DNA of 64,000 nt from CAMLDH01 sp966250375 (GCA_966250375.1 CBINHE010000001.1:1-64000); one strand, 5' to 3'. Shown: positions 53,357-62,978, counted from the stretch's first letter. Made by a program: numbers and translations. The notes: generated from the sequence alone by a model not told the origin.

Positions 53357-53365
53357 TCTTCTGAG

Positions 53366-54511
53366 TTATTTCAGCAACAATCGCACAGAATCCCAAGCGC
53401 GGCCGAATACGCTGGCTTGATTGACTTGCTCGAGTGCGACCACAGGCAATTCCGTGACCGTCTTGCCGTCAGCTACCATTTTGAGCATGCCGACCTGACT
53501 ATTGAGCGCGACCGGTGCGACTAGTGGGTCCTTGCGTTGCAGCACAGGTTTCATTTTTTCACCCAATCCCTTCGGCACGGTCACATATACGTCGTGTGTG
53601 AATCCGATCTTGACCTGGTTTTGCGAGCCTTTCCACACTTCCGGCGTGGCGAGCGCTTGGCCTTTTGCATACAGTTTCACAGTGTCGAAATTCTGGAAAC
53701 CCCAGTTCAGCAATTTCTGGCTTTCCTGCGCGCGCACTTGGTCGGATGCGGTGCCGAGCACCACCGAAATCAGCCGGCGGTCGCCGCCGAGGGTCGGGCG
53801 CTTGGCGGTGGCGACCAGGCAATAGCCGGCGCTTTGCGTATGCCCGGTCTTCATGCCATCCACGGTCGGATCGAGCCACAGCAGGCGGTTGCGGTTCGAC
53901 TGCTTGATCTTGTTATATGTGTATTCCTTGGTCGAATAAATCTTGTAAAAATCCGGATAGTCGGTAATCAGGCGCGATGCCAGTACCGACAAGTCTTGCG
54001 CGGTCGAATAATTGCCGGGGCTGGGCAGCCCGTGCGAATTGTCGAAGTGCGTCGATTTCAACCCCATGCGCTCCACTTCGTGGTTCATCAGCGTGACAAA
54101 TGTATCTTCGTCGCCGGCGACCGCTTCCGCCAGTGCGACCGACGCATCGTTGCCCGATTGCACGATCAAGCCGTACAGCAGGTCATTCACCTTCACCGGC
54201 GTGGCTGGATCGATAAACATTTTGGAGCTGCTCGGATCGACTTTCCATGCCCGCACCGATACGTTGATCATTTGGTTGGCATCGAGCTTCTTGTCCTTGA
54301 TCGCTGCGAACGCCAGGTAGGCGGTCATGAGCTTGGTGAGCGATGCCGGCTCGATGCGCATGTTCGGTTCTTGCGACCCCAGCACTTGGCCGCTGGTCGC
54401 ATCGAGCAGCAACCAGGATTTGGCGGCGATCGTTGGGGTAGGTACGGTTTGGGCGAATGCTGCGGACAAAGAGAAAGCAGTTGCGGCGATGGCCGCGATT
54501 AATTTTTTCAT
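53366..54511 (-). CDS. dacA: D-alanyl-D-alanine carboxypeptidase (PBP5/6 family)
   Basis: A 381-residue low-molecular-weight PBP that trims the terminal D-Ala of wall pentapeptides. Signal peptide ends A-A-F-A. The catalytic S-L-T-K is at 57-60, S-G-N follows in V-Q-S-G-N-D-A-S, and K-T-G in M-K-T-G-H-T. The C-terminal beta domain ends in an amphipathic membrane-binding helix (A-W-D-S-V-R-L-L-L-K). ATG 54511 chosen; longer frames upstream lack a ribosome binding site. Confidence 0.96.
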   Translation of the reverse strand: MKKLIAAIAATAFSLSAAFAQTVPTPTIAAKSWLLLDATSGQVLGSQEPNMRIEPASLTKLMTAYLAFAAIKDKKLDANQMINVSVRAWKVDPSSSKMFIDPATPVKVNDLLYGLIVQSGNDASVALAEAVAGDEDTFVTLMNHEVERMGLKSTHFDNSHGLPSPGNYSTAQDLSVLASRLITDYPDFYKIYSTKEYTYNKIKQSNRNRLLWLDPTVDGMKTGHTQSAGYCLVATAKRPTLGGDRRLISVVLGTASDQVRAQESQKLLNWGFQNFDTVKLYAKGQALATPEVWKGSQNQVKIGFTHDVYVTVPKGLGEKMKPVLQRKDPLVAPVALNSQVGMLKMVADGKTVTELPVVALEQVNQASVFGRAWDSVRLLLK

Positions 54512-54600
54512 GGGCTCTAAGTTGTGCAATCCTGCATCACTCTTGATGCGGAAATTGATTGAAAACTGAAACAAGCTGCAGATTATAGCGCCGCGCTGTT

Positions 54601-55236
54601 TCAGCGCTGCCACATTTCGACCACGAAATTCTTGATATGTTGCAGCTTTTTGTGAAAGAAATGATCGGCGCTCGGAATCACGATGACCGGCAAGTCTTGC
54701 GGACGTGCCCAGTCGAATACGTGGGCCAGCGGGATCGTGTCATCCAGTTCGCCATGGATCAGGATGGTATTGGCCGGCACCTTGGGTACCGCCCATTTGC
54801 CGGCAGCGCATCCGACCAGCACCAGCCGTTCCGCAGGCGTGCCGTGATCGGTTAGCCGTTGCTGCAATTGCGCCTGCACGAAAGTGCCGAAAGAAAAACC
54901 GGCCAGCGCCACCGGCAGGTGCGGGTATTGCTGGCGCATATGCGCCAGCAACAGCGCCATGTCATCGGTTTCGCCACGGCCTTCATCGTGCTGGCCTTCG
55001 GATTTGCCGACACCGCGGAAATTCATGCGCACTGCGACATAGCCAAGCGCGAGAAATGCGCGCGCCAGGGTTTGCGCCACCTTGTTGTCCATCGTGCCGC
55101 CATACAGCGGATGCGGGTGGGCGACCAGAGCGATGCCGCGCGGCTCGGCAAACTGCGCGGCGTCCGGCAAGTCGAGCGCGCATTCCAGCGCACCGACCGC
55201 ACCGGCGATCGAAAAATATTGAGTTTGGACGTTCAT
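54601..55236 (-). CDS. Alpha/beta hydrolase (dienelactone-hydrolase-like serine hydrolase)
   Basis: A 211-residue alpha/beta hydrolase. The nucleophile elbow is G-F-S-F-G, an aspartate lies in L-D-D-T-I-P-L, and the histidine in P-S-A-D-H-F-F-H. The N-terminal A-H-P-H-P-L-Y-G-G-T-M motif is typical of a common proteobacterial family of unknown substrate. It follows the ferredoxin gene by 14 bases. Confidence 0.88.
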   Translation of the reverse strand: MNVQTQYFSIAGAVGALECALDLPDAAQFAEPRGIALVAHPHPLYGGTMDNKVAQTLARAFLALGYVAVRMNFRGVGKSEGQHDEGRGETDDMALLLAHMRQQYPHLPVALAGFSFGTFVQAQLQQRLTDHGTPAERLVLVGCAAGKWAVPKVPANTILIHGELDDTIPLAHVFDWARPQDLPVIVIPSADHFFHKKLQHIKNFVVEMWQR

Positions 55237-55250
55237 GGGGAATACGCTTG

Positions 55251-55568
55251 CTAAATTTTCAAGCGTTCGACGATTTTACCGCCGACCAGATGCACATCGA
55301 TGATTTCATCGATGTCATCGTTGTCGACATAGGTGTACCAGGTGCCTTGCGGGTAGACGACCAATACCGGACCCTCGTCGCAGCGGTCCAGGCAACCGGC
55401 TTTGTTGATGCGAATTTTACCGTGGCCGTTCAAATCGAGTTGCTTGATGCGGCGTTTTGCGTGTTCCTGCGCTGCCTGTGCGCCACGGTCGGCGCAGCAA
55501 GGACGGCCGTCATCACGCTGGTTCATGCAAATGAATACATGCTGTTGATAATAGGGTTTGTCGCTCAT
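55251..55568 (-). CDS. (2Fe-2S) ferredoxin, thioredoxin-like fold
   Basis: A 105-residue protein starting at ATG 55568. Cluster cysteines lie in F-I-C-M-N-Q-R and, downstream, in G-C-L-D-R-C-D-E-G-P; the R-P-C-C pair is also typical. This is the thioredoxin-like (2Fe-2S) ferredoxin family also found as NuoE-like domains. The electron partner is unknown. Pairing with the hydrolase gene is common in Burkholderiales. Confidence 0.9.
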   Translation of the reverse strand: MSDKPYYQQHVFICMNQRDDGRPCCADRGAQAAQEHAKRRIKQLDLNGHGKIRINKAGCLDRCDEGPVLVVYPQGTWYTYVDNDDIDEIIDVHLVGGKIVERLKI

Positions 55569-55624
55569 GGAAGGGGAAAGATAAAAATGCTGTTGCGTCG
55601 AAAAGGGCAATGATACACCCGTGC

Positions 55625-56752
55625 TCACATCGCTTTCTGGCGATGCACCGGATGAAACAGGAACCAGAGCGCGACAAGCGGCCACATTAGGGACAGAAAT
55701 TGTGCGGCACCATTAAAGTTAAGAAATTTTCCTTGTACCCATGTCTGCAGCGTGGCGACAAAGTAGGGATTGGCCGGTACCGCGTTGATTACAAACAGGC
55801 TCACCATCAAGGTGAGCGCCGCCACGCGCCGCTGCGCAACCGGCGGCGCGAAAATCAAGCCGCTCACCATCGCGATGCCGAGCAACAGCCCGCCTTCCGC
55901 GCCCGGCGTCCACCATGCGAATGCATTGTCCGGAGAAAACAGCAGTGCACTTGCCATCGATTTGACCGTTATCGCAGTGGCGAGCGCCAACAACGCGAGC
56001 GCCATTTTCGGGCCGCGCGGGCGCAGCATGCACAACAAGGTCAACAATGCGCTCGTCAATCCGCACGCGGTAATGATCGCTTCCGACAGCCAGTATTGTT
56101 CCACGGTCAATTGCTTGCTATGCCGGATCGCGGCACTCAAATCAATCGGCATTGATAACCAGTCGCTCAACCAGTCGGACAGGATAGGCGCAATCTGGCC
56201 GTGTCCGAGCAGATAACCTTGCGGATAAATCTGCGCCAGCGGCCACAGTCCGATCACGATCAAGCCGCGACTGGCTTCGTGCGTGAACCAGCGCCGGCGC
56301 AACAGCACCAGGCGGCTTTGCTCCAGGAACGTGGGCATCAAAAATACGCCGGCCAAGGTGCCGATGAAGACACCGCCAGTATTGGTCAGCAGGTCGAGGT
56401 TGGAGGAGACGCGGTTCGGCAAAAATGTCTGCACTGTCTCCATGACGCCAGACAACAGGATTCCAGACAACAGCGCGAGCAGGAAAGCGGCGATCCCGCG
56501 TATTCTGGGATACAGCGCGAACACCGCTAATATGCCGAACGGCACGTACGCGATGATGTTCGTTATCAGATCGAACATCGTCCAGTAATGCGGCAACGGC
56601 GCGCCAAGAAAAGCCAGCGGCGGCAAGCCGTTGCTGCGCCAGTTGGAAAACGGATACCAACTTGCGTACATGATCAGCAACGCGTAAACCAGCAAGCTGG
56701 CGCGCGCGAACGCCGATGCCGTGAGCGGGGTTTCTGGATTCGGTTTCAACAT
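55625..56752 (-). CDS. VanZ family membrane protein
   Basis: A 375-residue polytopic protein. The VanZ domain (about residues 15-150) has W-Y-P-F-S-N-W, D-L-I-T-N-I-I-A-Y-V-P-F-G and the E-T-V-Q-T-F-L-P-N-R-V-S-S-N-L-D segment. Four or more further membrane segments follow. Function is unclear; the name comes from teicoplanin clusters, but chromosomal members are not resistance genes. Its start overlaps the end of the PqiC-like gene by one base. Confidence 0.85.
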   Translation of the reverse strand: MLKPNPETPLTASAFARASLLVYALLIMYASWYPFSNWRSNGLPPLAFLGAPLPHYWTMFDLITNIIAYVPFGILAVFALYPRIRGIAAFLLALLSGILLSGVMETVQTFLPNRVSSNLDLLTNTGGVFIGTLAGVFLMPTFLEQSRLVLLRRRWFTHEASRGLIVIGLWPLAQIYPQGYLLGHGQIAPILSDWLSDWLSMPIDLSAAIRHSKQLTVEQYWLSEAIITACGLTSALLTLLCMLRPRGPKMALALLALATAITVKSMASALLFSPDNAFAWWTPGAEGGLLLGIAMVSGLIFAPPVAQRRVAALTLMVSLFVINAVPANPYFVATLQTWVQGKFLNFNGAAQFLSLMWPLVALWFLFHPVHRQKAM

Positions 56753-57372
56753 TATTTGTTCAAAGGCAGTTGCGCCAGCCACGCCATCATATCTGCAATC
56801 ACCGCATCGCTGGCGAGCGCGAATGCCTTGACGCCGCCGGCCGCGTCTGCGCTCGGCGCCGGCGCTTGACGGGAAAACGTTTTTTGCGCCATCAGCGTAC
56901 GGCCGTTAAACACCGATGCGCGCATCACCACTTGCGCGATACTCAGGTCGGGACTGGAAAATGTTTGCGTGAAATCGTCTGCTTCGAGCCGCAACAGCGG
57001 GATGTTGGCCGCGCCGTCGCTGGCCGACAGCACCACGCCGCCGGCCTGCGCCAAGCGCGCTTTCAGGCGCTGGCTGAACAAGAGTGTTGGCGCCATGGTC
57101 CAGCGGCTGCCGGCATAAGGACGCGGTTGCTGGTCGTTGGCATACGCGAGCCGGAAATACATCGCCTGGTTGTTAAGCCAGCTTTGCGCCTGGGTTTCGG
57201 CGACGCTGATCGGCGGCAGATTCAATTGCACTGGCGCCGTGCCGGCGGCATGCACGGGGCCGAGATCGTATAAAGTCGGCGGCGTGGATTTTCCAATACT
57301 GCTGCAGCCCGCCAGCACCAGCGCCAGCAATACGCTCGACAGGATGGAAATTCGACTTGTCTTTTTCATCAT
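56752..57372 (-). CDS. ABC-type transport auxiliary lipoprotein (PqiC/LetA-associated family)
   Basis: A 206-residue lipoprotein (lipobox L-A-G-C, then S-S-I-G-K) with the PqiC-type body: T-L-Y-D-L-G-P near the start and W-L-N-N-Q-A-M-Y-F-R-L-A-Y. Such proteins work with MCE transporters at the outer membrane. It is the last member of the mlaE-mlaF-mlaD-like set. Confidence 0.88.
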   Translation of the reverse strand: MMKKTSRISILSSVLLALVLAGCSSIGKSTPPTLYDLGPVHAAGTAPVQLNLPPISVAETQAQSWLNNQAMYFRLAYANDQQPRPYAGSRWTMAPTLLFSQRLKARLAQAGGVVLSASDGAANIPLLRLEADDFTQTFSSPDLSIAQVVMRASVFNGRTLMAQKTFSRQAPAPSADAAGGVKAFALASDAVIADMMAWLAQLPLNK

Positions 57373-57377
57373 GTTTT

Positions 57378-58313
57378 CTATTTTGCAGGAGCGACAAAAC
57401 CCGCTTCGCCAGGGCCGGGCGCAATGCCGGGTGTGCCGAACAGAATGCTTTGCGGACGATCATTGAGGTTCTCCAGCGTGCGGTTGAGCGCACGGAATGA
57501 CGATCGCGCTTCATGCGTCAGCGGGACCGTCTCCAGTGCGATTTTATCCGCAGCAGCGCCGACTTGATCGATCGCCTCAGACAGCCTGTCCACCATGCCA
57601 TCCGGCGCCTGCAATTTGGCAGTGAGCGTATTGATGTTGCCAGCCAGTGTATCCGCGTCCTTCGATAGCTTGTTGACCGATGATAATGTGACCTGCATCT
57701 CGGTCGCCAGCGCCGGCAATTTGGCCAGGGTCGGCTGCAACTGACGCGGGATCGATTCGATCGCGGTTGCTGCCTTGCTCACATTGTCGAATGCAGTGAG
57801 GATTGCTTTTTGATTGTCGAGAGCCAATAGCGTGTTGATGCTCTTGGTGACTTCCTCGGTCTGCTTCAGGATGGCCAGGCCGCGGTTTTGCAAATCATCC
57901 AGCAGGCTTGGGCGCATTTCGATGCGCGCAACCTGTTCCTTGGAGCTGGGGACCCTGACCGGGTTGCTGCCGTCGTCGTCCAGTTGTATATAGGCGATGC
58001 CGGTCACGCCTTGGTAGGCGAGCGTGCCGTAGGTCGATTTCGTGATTGGCGTGTCGGGGCGCACGCTGAAATGCACCAGGAGCTGGCCCGGCACTTTGGG
58101 ATCGAAAGTAATCGCATCGACCTTGCCGACATCGAGGCCGCGATAGCGCACCGCTGCTTGCGGGTTGAGTCCCGGGATCGAGAGTTTTGTGGCTATTTGA
58201 TACGGCACCCGTTCCACACGGTCTTGATTCAACCACAAGCCGATGAATATCGCCGCGATCAACAGCGCGATGGTGAAGATGCCAGCCATCAATGCATGCG
58301 CTTTATTTTCCAT
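57378..58313 (-). CDS. MCE-domain protein (MlaD-like)
   Basis: A 311-residue inner-membrane-anchored MCE protein starting at ATG 58313. One transmembrane helix (about residues 8-28), the MCE domain (about 38-115, with V-R-Y-R-G-L-D-V-G-K-V and the hydrophobic G-T-L-A-Y-Q-G-V-T-G), and a long helical coiled-coil tail. It binds phospholipid and forms the substrate tunnel of the ABC transporter encoded by its neighbours. Longer than E. coli MlaD, nearer to the two-chain helical tail type. Confidence 0.9.
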   Translation of the reverse strand: MENKAHALMAGIFTIALLIAAIFIGLWLNQDRVERVPYQIATKLSIPGLNPQAAVRYRGLDVGKVDAITFDPKVPGQLLVHFSVRPDTPITKSTYGTLAYQGVTGIAYIQLDDDGSNPVRVPSSKEQVARIEMRPSLLDDLQNRGLAILKQTEEVTKSINTLLALDNQKAILTAFDNVSKAATAIESIPRQLQPTLAKLPALATEMQVTLSSVNKLSKDADTLAGNINTLTAKLQAPDGMVDRLSEAIDQVGAAADKIALETVPLTHEARSSFRALNRTLENLNDRPQSILFGTPGIAPGPGEAGFVAPAK

Positions 58314-58329
58314 AGTGGTCTTGACGTCC

Positions 58330-59106
58330 TTATGCGTGGCGATTGCCATGCAATTCTTCCAATGCGCGCTTGCCGCGCTCACCCAAAAAAAACTGCTTGA
58401 TGAATGGATGCGGCGTCGCCAGTACTTGTTCCGGCGTGCCGGCTGCAATCACCCGTTTTTCGGCCAGCACTGCAATGTTGGTCGACAGCGCAAACAGCGT
58501 ATCCAGATCATGCGTGACCATCACGACTGTCAAGCGCATTGCTTGATGCAGCGAGCGGATCAATTCGACAAAACTTTCCGACAAATTCGGATCGAGCCCG
58601 GCTGTCGGTTCATCCAAAAACAACAGCTCGGGTTCCAGTGCCAATGCCCGTGCCAGCGCGACGCGTTTGATCATTCCGCCCGACAAGTCCGCCGGCATTT
58701 TCAACGCATCGTCCGGCGCGATGCCGACCATGTGCAGTTTCAGCAATACCGCATCACGAATCAACGCTTCCGGCAGTGTGCGTAATTCGCGCATCGGTTG
58801 CGCGACATTGTCGAACGCAGTCAATGCCGAGAATAGCGCGCCATGCTGAAATAGCATACCCCATCGATTTCTTATCTCCTGCAAATGCGCGGCGCGGTTG
58901 ATGTCCTCGCCGAATACCCGCACGCTGCCGCGCGTCGGCTTTTCGAGGCCGAGCATCTGGCGCAGCAAAGTAGTCTTGCCGGAGCCGGAGCCGCCGACCA
59001 GCGACACAATTTCGCCTTGCCTGATTTCCAGGTTCAGATCCTGATGCACGACAAACTCGTCGAATTGCGTCCATAAATTGCGAACCTCGATCACCGGGGC
59101 ATTCAT
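58330..59106 (-). CDS. ABC transporter ATPase (MlaF-like)
   Basis: A 258-residue ATPase: Walker A G-G-S-G-S-G-K-T-T-L, signature L-S-G-G-M-I-K-R (the M/I-K-R form is typical of MlaF), Walker B L-L-F-L-D-E-P-T-A-G-L-D. Its start overlaps the permease stop. Energises lipid transport by the MlaE/MlaD pair. Confidence 0.94.
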   Translation of the reverse strand: MNAPVIEVRNLWTQFDEFVVHQDLNLEIRQGEIVSLVGGSGSGKTTLLRQMLGLEKPTRGSVRVFGEDINRAAHLQEIRNRWGMLFQHGALFSALTAFDNVAQPMRELRTLPEALIRDAVLLKLHMVGIAPDDALKMPADLSGGMIKRVALARALALEPELLFLDEPTAGLDPNLSESFVELIRSLHQAMRLTVVMVTHDLDTLFALSTNIAVLAEKRVIAAGTPEQVLATPHPFIKQFFLGERGKRALEELHGNRHA

Positions 59107-60233
59107 CAGTAATATCCCACGTTATTGAAGACGATCGCAAATATCGCATCCGCCAAAATGACGATCGTGATGGCCGTGACGACCGATATCGTGGTGCCTT
59201 GTCCGAGGCTTTCGGTGTCGGGCTTGATACGCAGTCCGAAATGACATGCGACTAATGCGATCAGGCAGCCGAACACGACGCCCTTGCCCAAACCGATCCA
59301 GTAATTTGCCAGGGGGACCGCATCCGGCAACTTTTGTATGAAATAACTCGGCGACAGATCCAGCTCGAATTCGGCTGCAGCCATGCCGCCAAACAGTGCC
59401 ATCGCATCGGTCCAGATCACCAGCAGCGGCATCGATACCGCCAGAGCCAGCACTTTCGGCATGATCAGACGAAAGCCGTGTGGCAAACCCATGACCAGCA
59501 TCGCATCCAGTTCTTCGGTCACGCGCATTACGCCCAGTTGCGCAGTGATCGACGATCCGGAACGGCCGGCCACCAGGATTGCCGCCAATAGCGGCCCCAG
59601 TTCGCGGATGATGCTCATGCCCAGAATATTGACAAGGTATATATCGCCGCCGAAGGTATGCAATTGCTGGGCCGACAAGTAGGACAAGACCACCCCGATT
59701 AAAAATCCCACCAGCGCGGTAATGCCGAGCGCTTGGTAACCGGTGTGAAAGACGTTGGCTGAAATTTCTTTCCATGGGCCAAGCAGGGGATGGGCGGCAA
59801 AGCGCCCGAGATCCATTACAAACTGGCCGATCAAGGCGATGAAACCGGATAAATGGTCCAGTGCGCCAGCCAGCCAGCCGCCGAACGCGGACAATGACAG
59901 CCGACGCGTTTCGGTGCTCTGCGGCAATGCCAGCGGCCCGGCTTGTTCCAGGCGCTCGAAGAATTCAGCATGCTGCGGCAATATCGCAAGTTGTTGCGGC
60001 CGCATCTTGCCCCACGCATTCCATAAGAATTGCGCACCGATATGATCCAGCGCAGCAATATTGGATAAATCCCATTTGAGCGGTGTGTTGCGCGGGACAT
60101 TGGCCAGTGTAGTGCGTATTGCCGACATCGCATCCGGATGTGCCAAAGCATGCACTTGCCAGTGACCGCTGGCATGGACGGTCAAGGGATCATTTTGTTT
60201 CAGGAAAAGGGCAGGCTGTTCCAGCATAGGCAT
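59106..60233 (-). CDS. MlaE-family permease with N-terminal STAS-like domain
   Basis: A 375-residue protein. Residues 1-105 resemble a STAS/MlaB-type domain (W-D-L-S-N-I-A-A-L-D-H-I-G-A-Q), and residues 120-375 are the MlaE permease (I-R-E-L-G-P-L-L-A-A-I-L-V-A-G-R-S-G-S, then E-E-L-D-A-M). E. coli has these as separate proteins (MlaB and MlaE), so this is a fusion, as is common in this lipid-transporter subfamily. First gene of the four-gene set; divergent from birA. Confidence 0.92.
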   Translation of the reverse strand: MPMLEQPALFLKQNDPLTVHASGHWQVHALAHPDAMSAIRTTLANVPRNTPLKWDLSNIAALDHIGAQFLWNAWGKMRPQQLAILPQHAEFFERLEQAGPLALPQSTETRRLSLSAFGGWLAGALDHLSGFIALIGQFVMDLGRFAAHPLLGPWKEISANVFHTGYQALGITALVGFLIGVVLSYLSAQQLHTFGGDIYLVNILGMSIIRELGPLLAAILVAGRSGSSITAQLGVMRVTEELDAMLVMGLPHGFRLIMPKVLALAVSMPLLVIWTDAMALFGGMAAAEFELDLSPSYFIQKLPDAVPLANYWIGLGKGVVFGCLIALVACHFGLRIKPDTESLGQGTTISVVTAITIVILADAIFAIVFNNVGYY

Positions 60234-60316
60234 GTCGGCAGTGTAAGGGAGATTGCGCAGTGCGTCATCTTGGCAAAATTGCGCCGGGATGACGCCGCAA
60301 TATACCTGCCGTTACA

Positions 60317-61228
60317 ATGCGCAACATGACTACCCTGCTAACCCCTGAACGCATCGCCTCCCTTTGCCGCGGAACTGACCCGCAAGTTGCGATCGAAGTC
60401 GTGGCCGAAACCGGTTCGACCAATGCCGACTTGCTGGCCAGGCTCGATCGACTTGCGGTACCGACCTTGCTGGCGGCAGAACGGCAGACCGCCGGTCGCG
60501 GACGGGCTGGGCGCACGTGGATCTCCGCACCAGGCGAATCGCTGACGTTTTCACTGGCCTGGAAATTCAAACGGCCGGTGCAGGACTTGGTCGGATTGCC
60601 GTTGGCTGTGGGCGTCGTGATTGCCGAAGTATTGACAAATTTCAATGTTGCCGTCCAGCTTAAATGGCCAAACGATGTGTTGAAAGACGGCAAAAAACTG
60701 GCCGGCATCCTGATCGAAACGACTGCGGCAAAAAGCCAGTCCAACGGTCATGGTGAAAACACCACCCCAATGCATGAAAGCCTCTTCCTCCGGTCCTCTT
60801 CCGCCAGCGGGAGCGAGACGCAAAATGCGTCGCTGCACGACTTGTACGTCAAGGATGAGACTTGGGCGGTGATTGGTATCGGATTGAATATTGCAGTACC
60901 GGAAAACATGGTTGCACAGATCGGCTGTCTAATCGCTGGTGCGCCGACATTGCAACTGGATCGCAATGCAGTGTTGGCAGCCTTGCTCACCGGTTTGTCG
61001 GAAGCACTGGTGCTGTTTGAGTCGCAGGGGTTTCATGCGTTCATGGCGCGTTGGAATCTGCTGCACGCGTATGCAGGCCAAGCGGTGATAATTCTCGATC
61101 ACGGACAGGTTCTGCATGAAGGTATCGCAGTCGGGGTCGATCATATCGGACGTTTGCTACTGGACACCGCCACCGACCGCATTGCAGTGATGGCTGGCGA
61201 TGTATCGTTACGAAAAAGAGAAGGGTAG
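60317..61228 (+). CDS. birA: Biotin-[acetyl-CoA-carboxylase] ligase
   Basis: A 303-residue biotin protein ligase. The biotinyl-AMP loop G-R-G-R-A-G-R-T-W, S-L-A-W-K, K-W-P-N-D-V and K-L-A-G-I-L-I-E are present. There is no N-terminal DNA-binding domain, so it is a ligase without repressor function. Residues about 138-178 are a Ser/Asn-rich insertion (K-S-Q-S-N-G-H-G-E-N) absent from most homologues. ATGs at 60317 and 60326 are both possible. Followed by coaX after four bases. Confidence 0.94.
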   Translation: MRNMTTLLTPERIASLCRGTDPQVAIEVVAETGSTNADLLARLDRLAVPTLLAAERQTAGRGRAGRTWISAPGESLTFSLAWKFKRPVQDLVGLPLAVGVVIAEVLTNFNVAVQLKWPNDVLKDGKKLAGILIETTAAKSQSNGHGENTTPMHESLFLRSSSASGSETQNASLHDLYVKDETWAVIGIGLNIAVPENMVAQIGCLIAGAPTLQLDRNAVLAALLTGLSEALVLFESQGFHAFMARWNLLHAYAGQAVIILDHGQVLHEGIAVGVDHIGRLLLDTATDRIAVMAGDVSLRKREG

Positions 61229-61232
61229 ACAT

Positions 61233-62024
61233 ATGCTGCTGCTGGTCGATGCGGGCAATACACGAATCAAATGGGCGCTGGTGGAAGCCGGCAAGCGTGG
61301 CGCGGATGCGCTGGGCAGCTGGATCTCATCGGGCATGGTCGCACGCGAAGAGATATTGCAACTCGGGGCAACGTGGCGCGGCGCTCGCGTTGTTCGCGTG
61401 CTGGTATCCAACGTCGCCGGCCAGAGCGTGCGCGACAGTTTGCAGCAAGCGCTATTACATGCGCTGGGGCCGAAACCGATACCGATAGAGTGGTTTGGAT
61501 CACAGCCAGAGTTGGGCGGCGTACGCAACAGCTACCGCAATCCGGCACAACTCGGTTGCGACCGTTTTGCATCGGCGATTGGCGCCTATGCATTATTTAC
61601 CGGCAAGGCGCTGATTGTGGCAACCTGCGGCACGGCGACGACCCTTGATGCGGTCACGGCCGACGGCGTTTTCCTGGGCGGGATGATCTTGCCTGGACTG
61701 GGGCTGATGGCGACCTCACTCGCGCGCAATACTGCGCAACTGCCGCAAGTGGCGCAGCATATCGAGATAACGCAACCGTTTGCCGACAATACCGATGATG
61801 CGATTGTGAGCGGGTGCATTGCCGCGCAGGTAGGCGCAATCGAGCGCGCCTTCGCGGCGCATGCGCAGCAATTCGGCGCGGTGCATTGCGTACTGTCGGG
61901 CGGGGCTGCCGCAATGATCGCGCCGTATCTTTCGGTTCCGCATGACAGGGTAGATAATCTGGTGCTGCTGGGTTTGCACGCCGTCGCGTTACAACCTGAT
62001 CGAATCGGCTCGGAAAAGGTTTGA
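61233..62024 (+). CDS. coaX: Type III pantothenate kinase
   Basis: A 263-residue CoaX that phosphorylates pantothenate, the first step of CoA synthesis. The N-terminal D-A-G-N-T-R-I-K-W is the nucleotide-binding motif, and the T-C-G-T-A-T-T-L-D segment and G-G-M-I-L-P-G follow. The ATG at 61233 has AGAAGG upstream. birA-coaX pairs are common in betaproteobacteria. Confidence 0.95.
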   Translation: MLLLVDAGNTRIKWALVEAGKRGADALGSWISSGMVAREEILQLGATWRGARVVRVLVSNVAGQSVRDSLQQALLHALGPKPIPIEWFGSQPELGGVRNSYRNPAQLGCDRFASAIGAYALFTGKALIVATCGTATTLDAVTADGVFLGGMILPGLGLMATSLARNTAQLPQVAQHIEITQPFADNTDDAIVSGCIAAQVGAIERAFAAHAQQFGAVHCVLSGGAAAMIAPYLSVPHDRVDNLVLLGLHAVALQPDRIGSEKV

Positions 62025-62133
62025 TGTTCTGGAGCGCTTTTTTCACCCGCTCCTTTCGGGAGAGAGGTGAGGCGAGGGGGCCGGTTCAAACTTTATTTTC
62101 CGGATCTCTAATTTCATAAATAGCAAAGAGCCC

Positions 62134-62853
62134 ATGTTAAAACTTTTGTTCTGGTTTCTGCTTTTGGCCAATAGCGCGCTGCTGGCGTATCAACAGGGTT
62201 ACCTCAACACGCTGTTCCCCGATGGCCGCGAACCGGACCGTGTCGCCAAACAATTCAATGCAGACAAGATCAAGCAGGTCACGGCCAGTGCAGCCGTAGT
62301 CGTACCGGTGGTTGAGAAATTGCCCGATCCCGTTCCCGCTTCTGTTTCCGATCCCGTTCCGAATGCATTGGTCGCAGTCAAAAAGCCGAATAGCGTCGCA
62401 TGCACCGAAATCGGTAATTTCGATCCGATAGACGCAAAGCGATTTGAAACACAGCTGGCGAGCTTGTCGCTCGGTACGCAACTATCGAAGCGCCATGCTC
62501 AGGAAAAGGTGCGCTACATGGTGTTCATTCCATCGCAAGGCAGCAAGGAAGAGGCGGACAAGAAAACTGCTGAACTGCGGCAATTGGGTGTAGATGATTT
62601 CTATGTAATCCAGGAAGGTACCGATTTGAAGTGGGGAATTTCGCTCGGCATCTTCAAATCCGAAGAGGCGGCGCGCACTCAACTGGAGGCGCTGAATCAA
62701 AAGGGCGTACGCAGCGCACGCCTCGGTCCTTATGCGCCCCCCTCGAACAAGACTGTATTTCAGCTGCGCGAACTGGATGCAAATGCGAAAAGGCGCGTGG
62801 ACAAGATCAAGGCCGATTTCAAGGGACTGGAAACGCGCAATTGCGACGCCTAG
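62134..62853 (+). CDS. SPOR-domain protein
   Basis: A 239-residue protein with an N-terminal hydrophobic segment (residues 2-20) and a C-terminal SPOR-like repeat region (about residues 125-195, R-Y-M-V-F-I-P-S-Q and W-G-I-S-L-G-I-F-K). Probably binds peptidoglycan at the division site. Usual companion of birA-coaX in Burkholderiales. Confidence 0.85.
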   Translation: MLKLLFWFLLLANSALLAYQQGYLNTLFPDGREPDRVAKQFNADKIKQVTASAAVVVPVVEKLPDPVPASVSDPVPNALVAVKKPNSVACTEIGNFDPIDAKRFETQLASLSLGTQLSKRHAQEKVRYMVFIPSQGSKEEADKKTAELRQLGVDDFYVIQEGTDLKWGISLGIFKSEEAARTQLEALNQKGVRSARLGPYAPPSNKTVFQLRELDANAKRRVDKIKADFKGLETRNCDA

Positions 62854-62949
62854 AGCGAATTGCCGATGACGGTAGGGCGCGTCCCTGTCGGGTGACGAAG
62901 AAAGTGAAATCTGTGCCAAGTCAGTGAAAAAGTAGTGGTGCAGTTAATT

Positions 62950-62978
62950 GAAAAAGGCTCCTGAACGGAGCCTTTTTC
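62950..62978. terminator. Rho-independent terminator after the SPOR gene
   Basis: Stem AAAAAGGCTC/GAGCCTTTTT with a seven-base loop, ending in T residues, about 100 bases after the stop. Symmetric A/T arms allow use in either direction. The stretch just before it (from about 62851, CTAGAGCG...GGTAGGGCGCG) resembles the end of the repeat at 18076-18264. Confidence 0.85.

Noticed and set aside
53537..54502. Long open frame antisense to dacA
   Set aside because: Shadow of dacA; composition is not protein-like.
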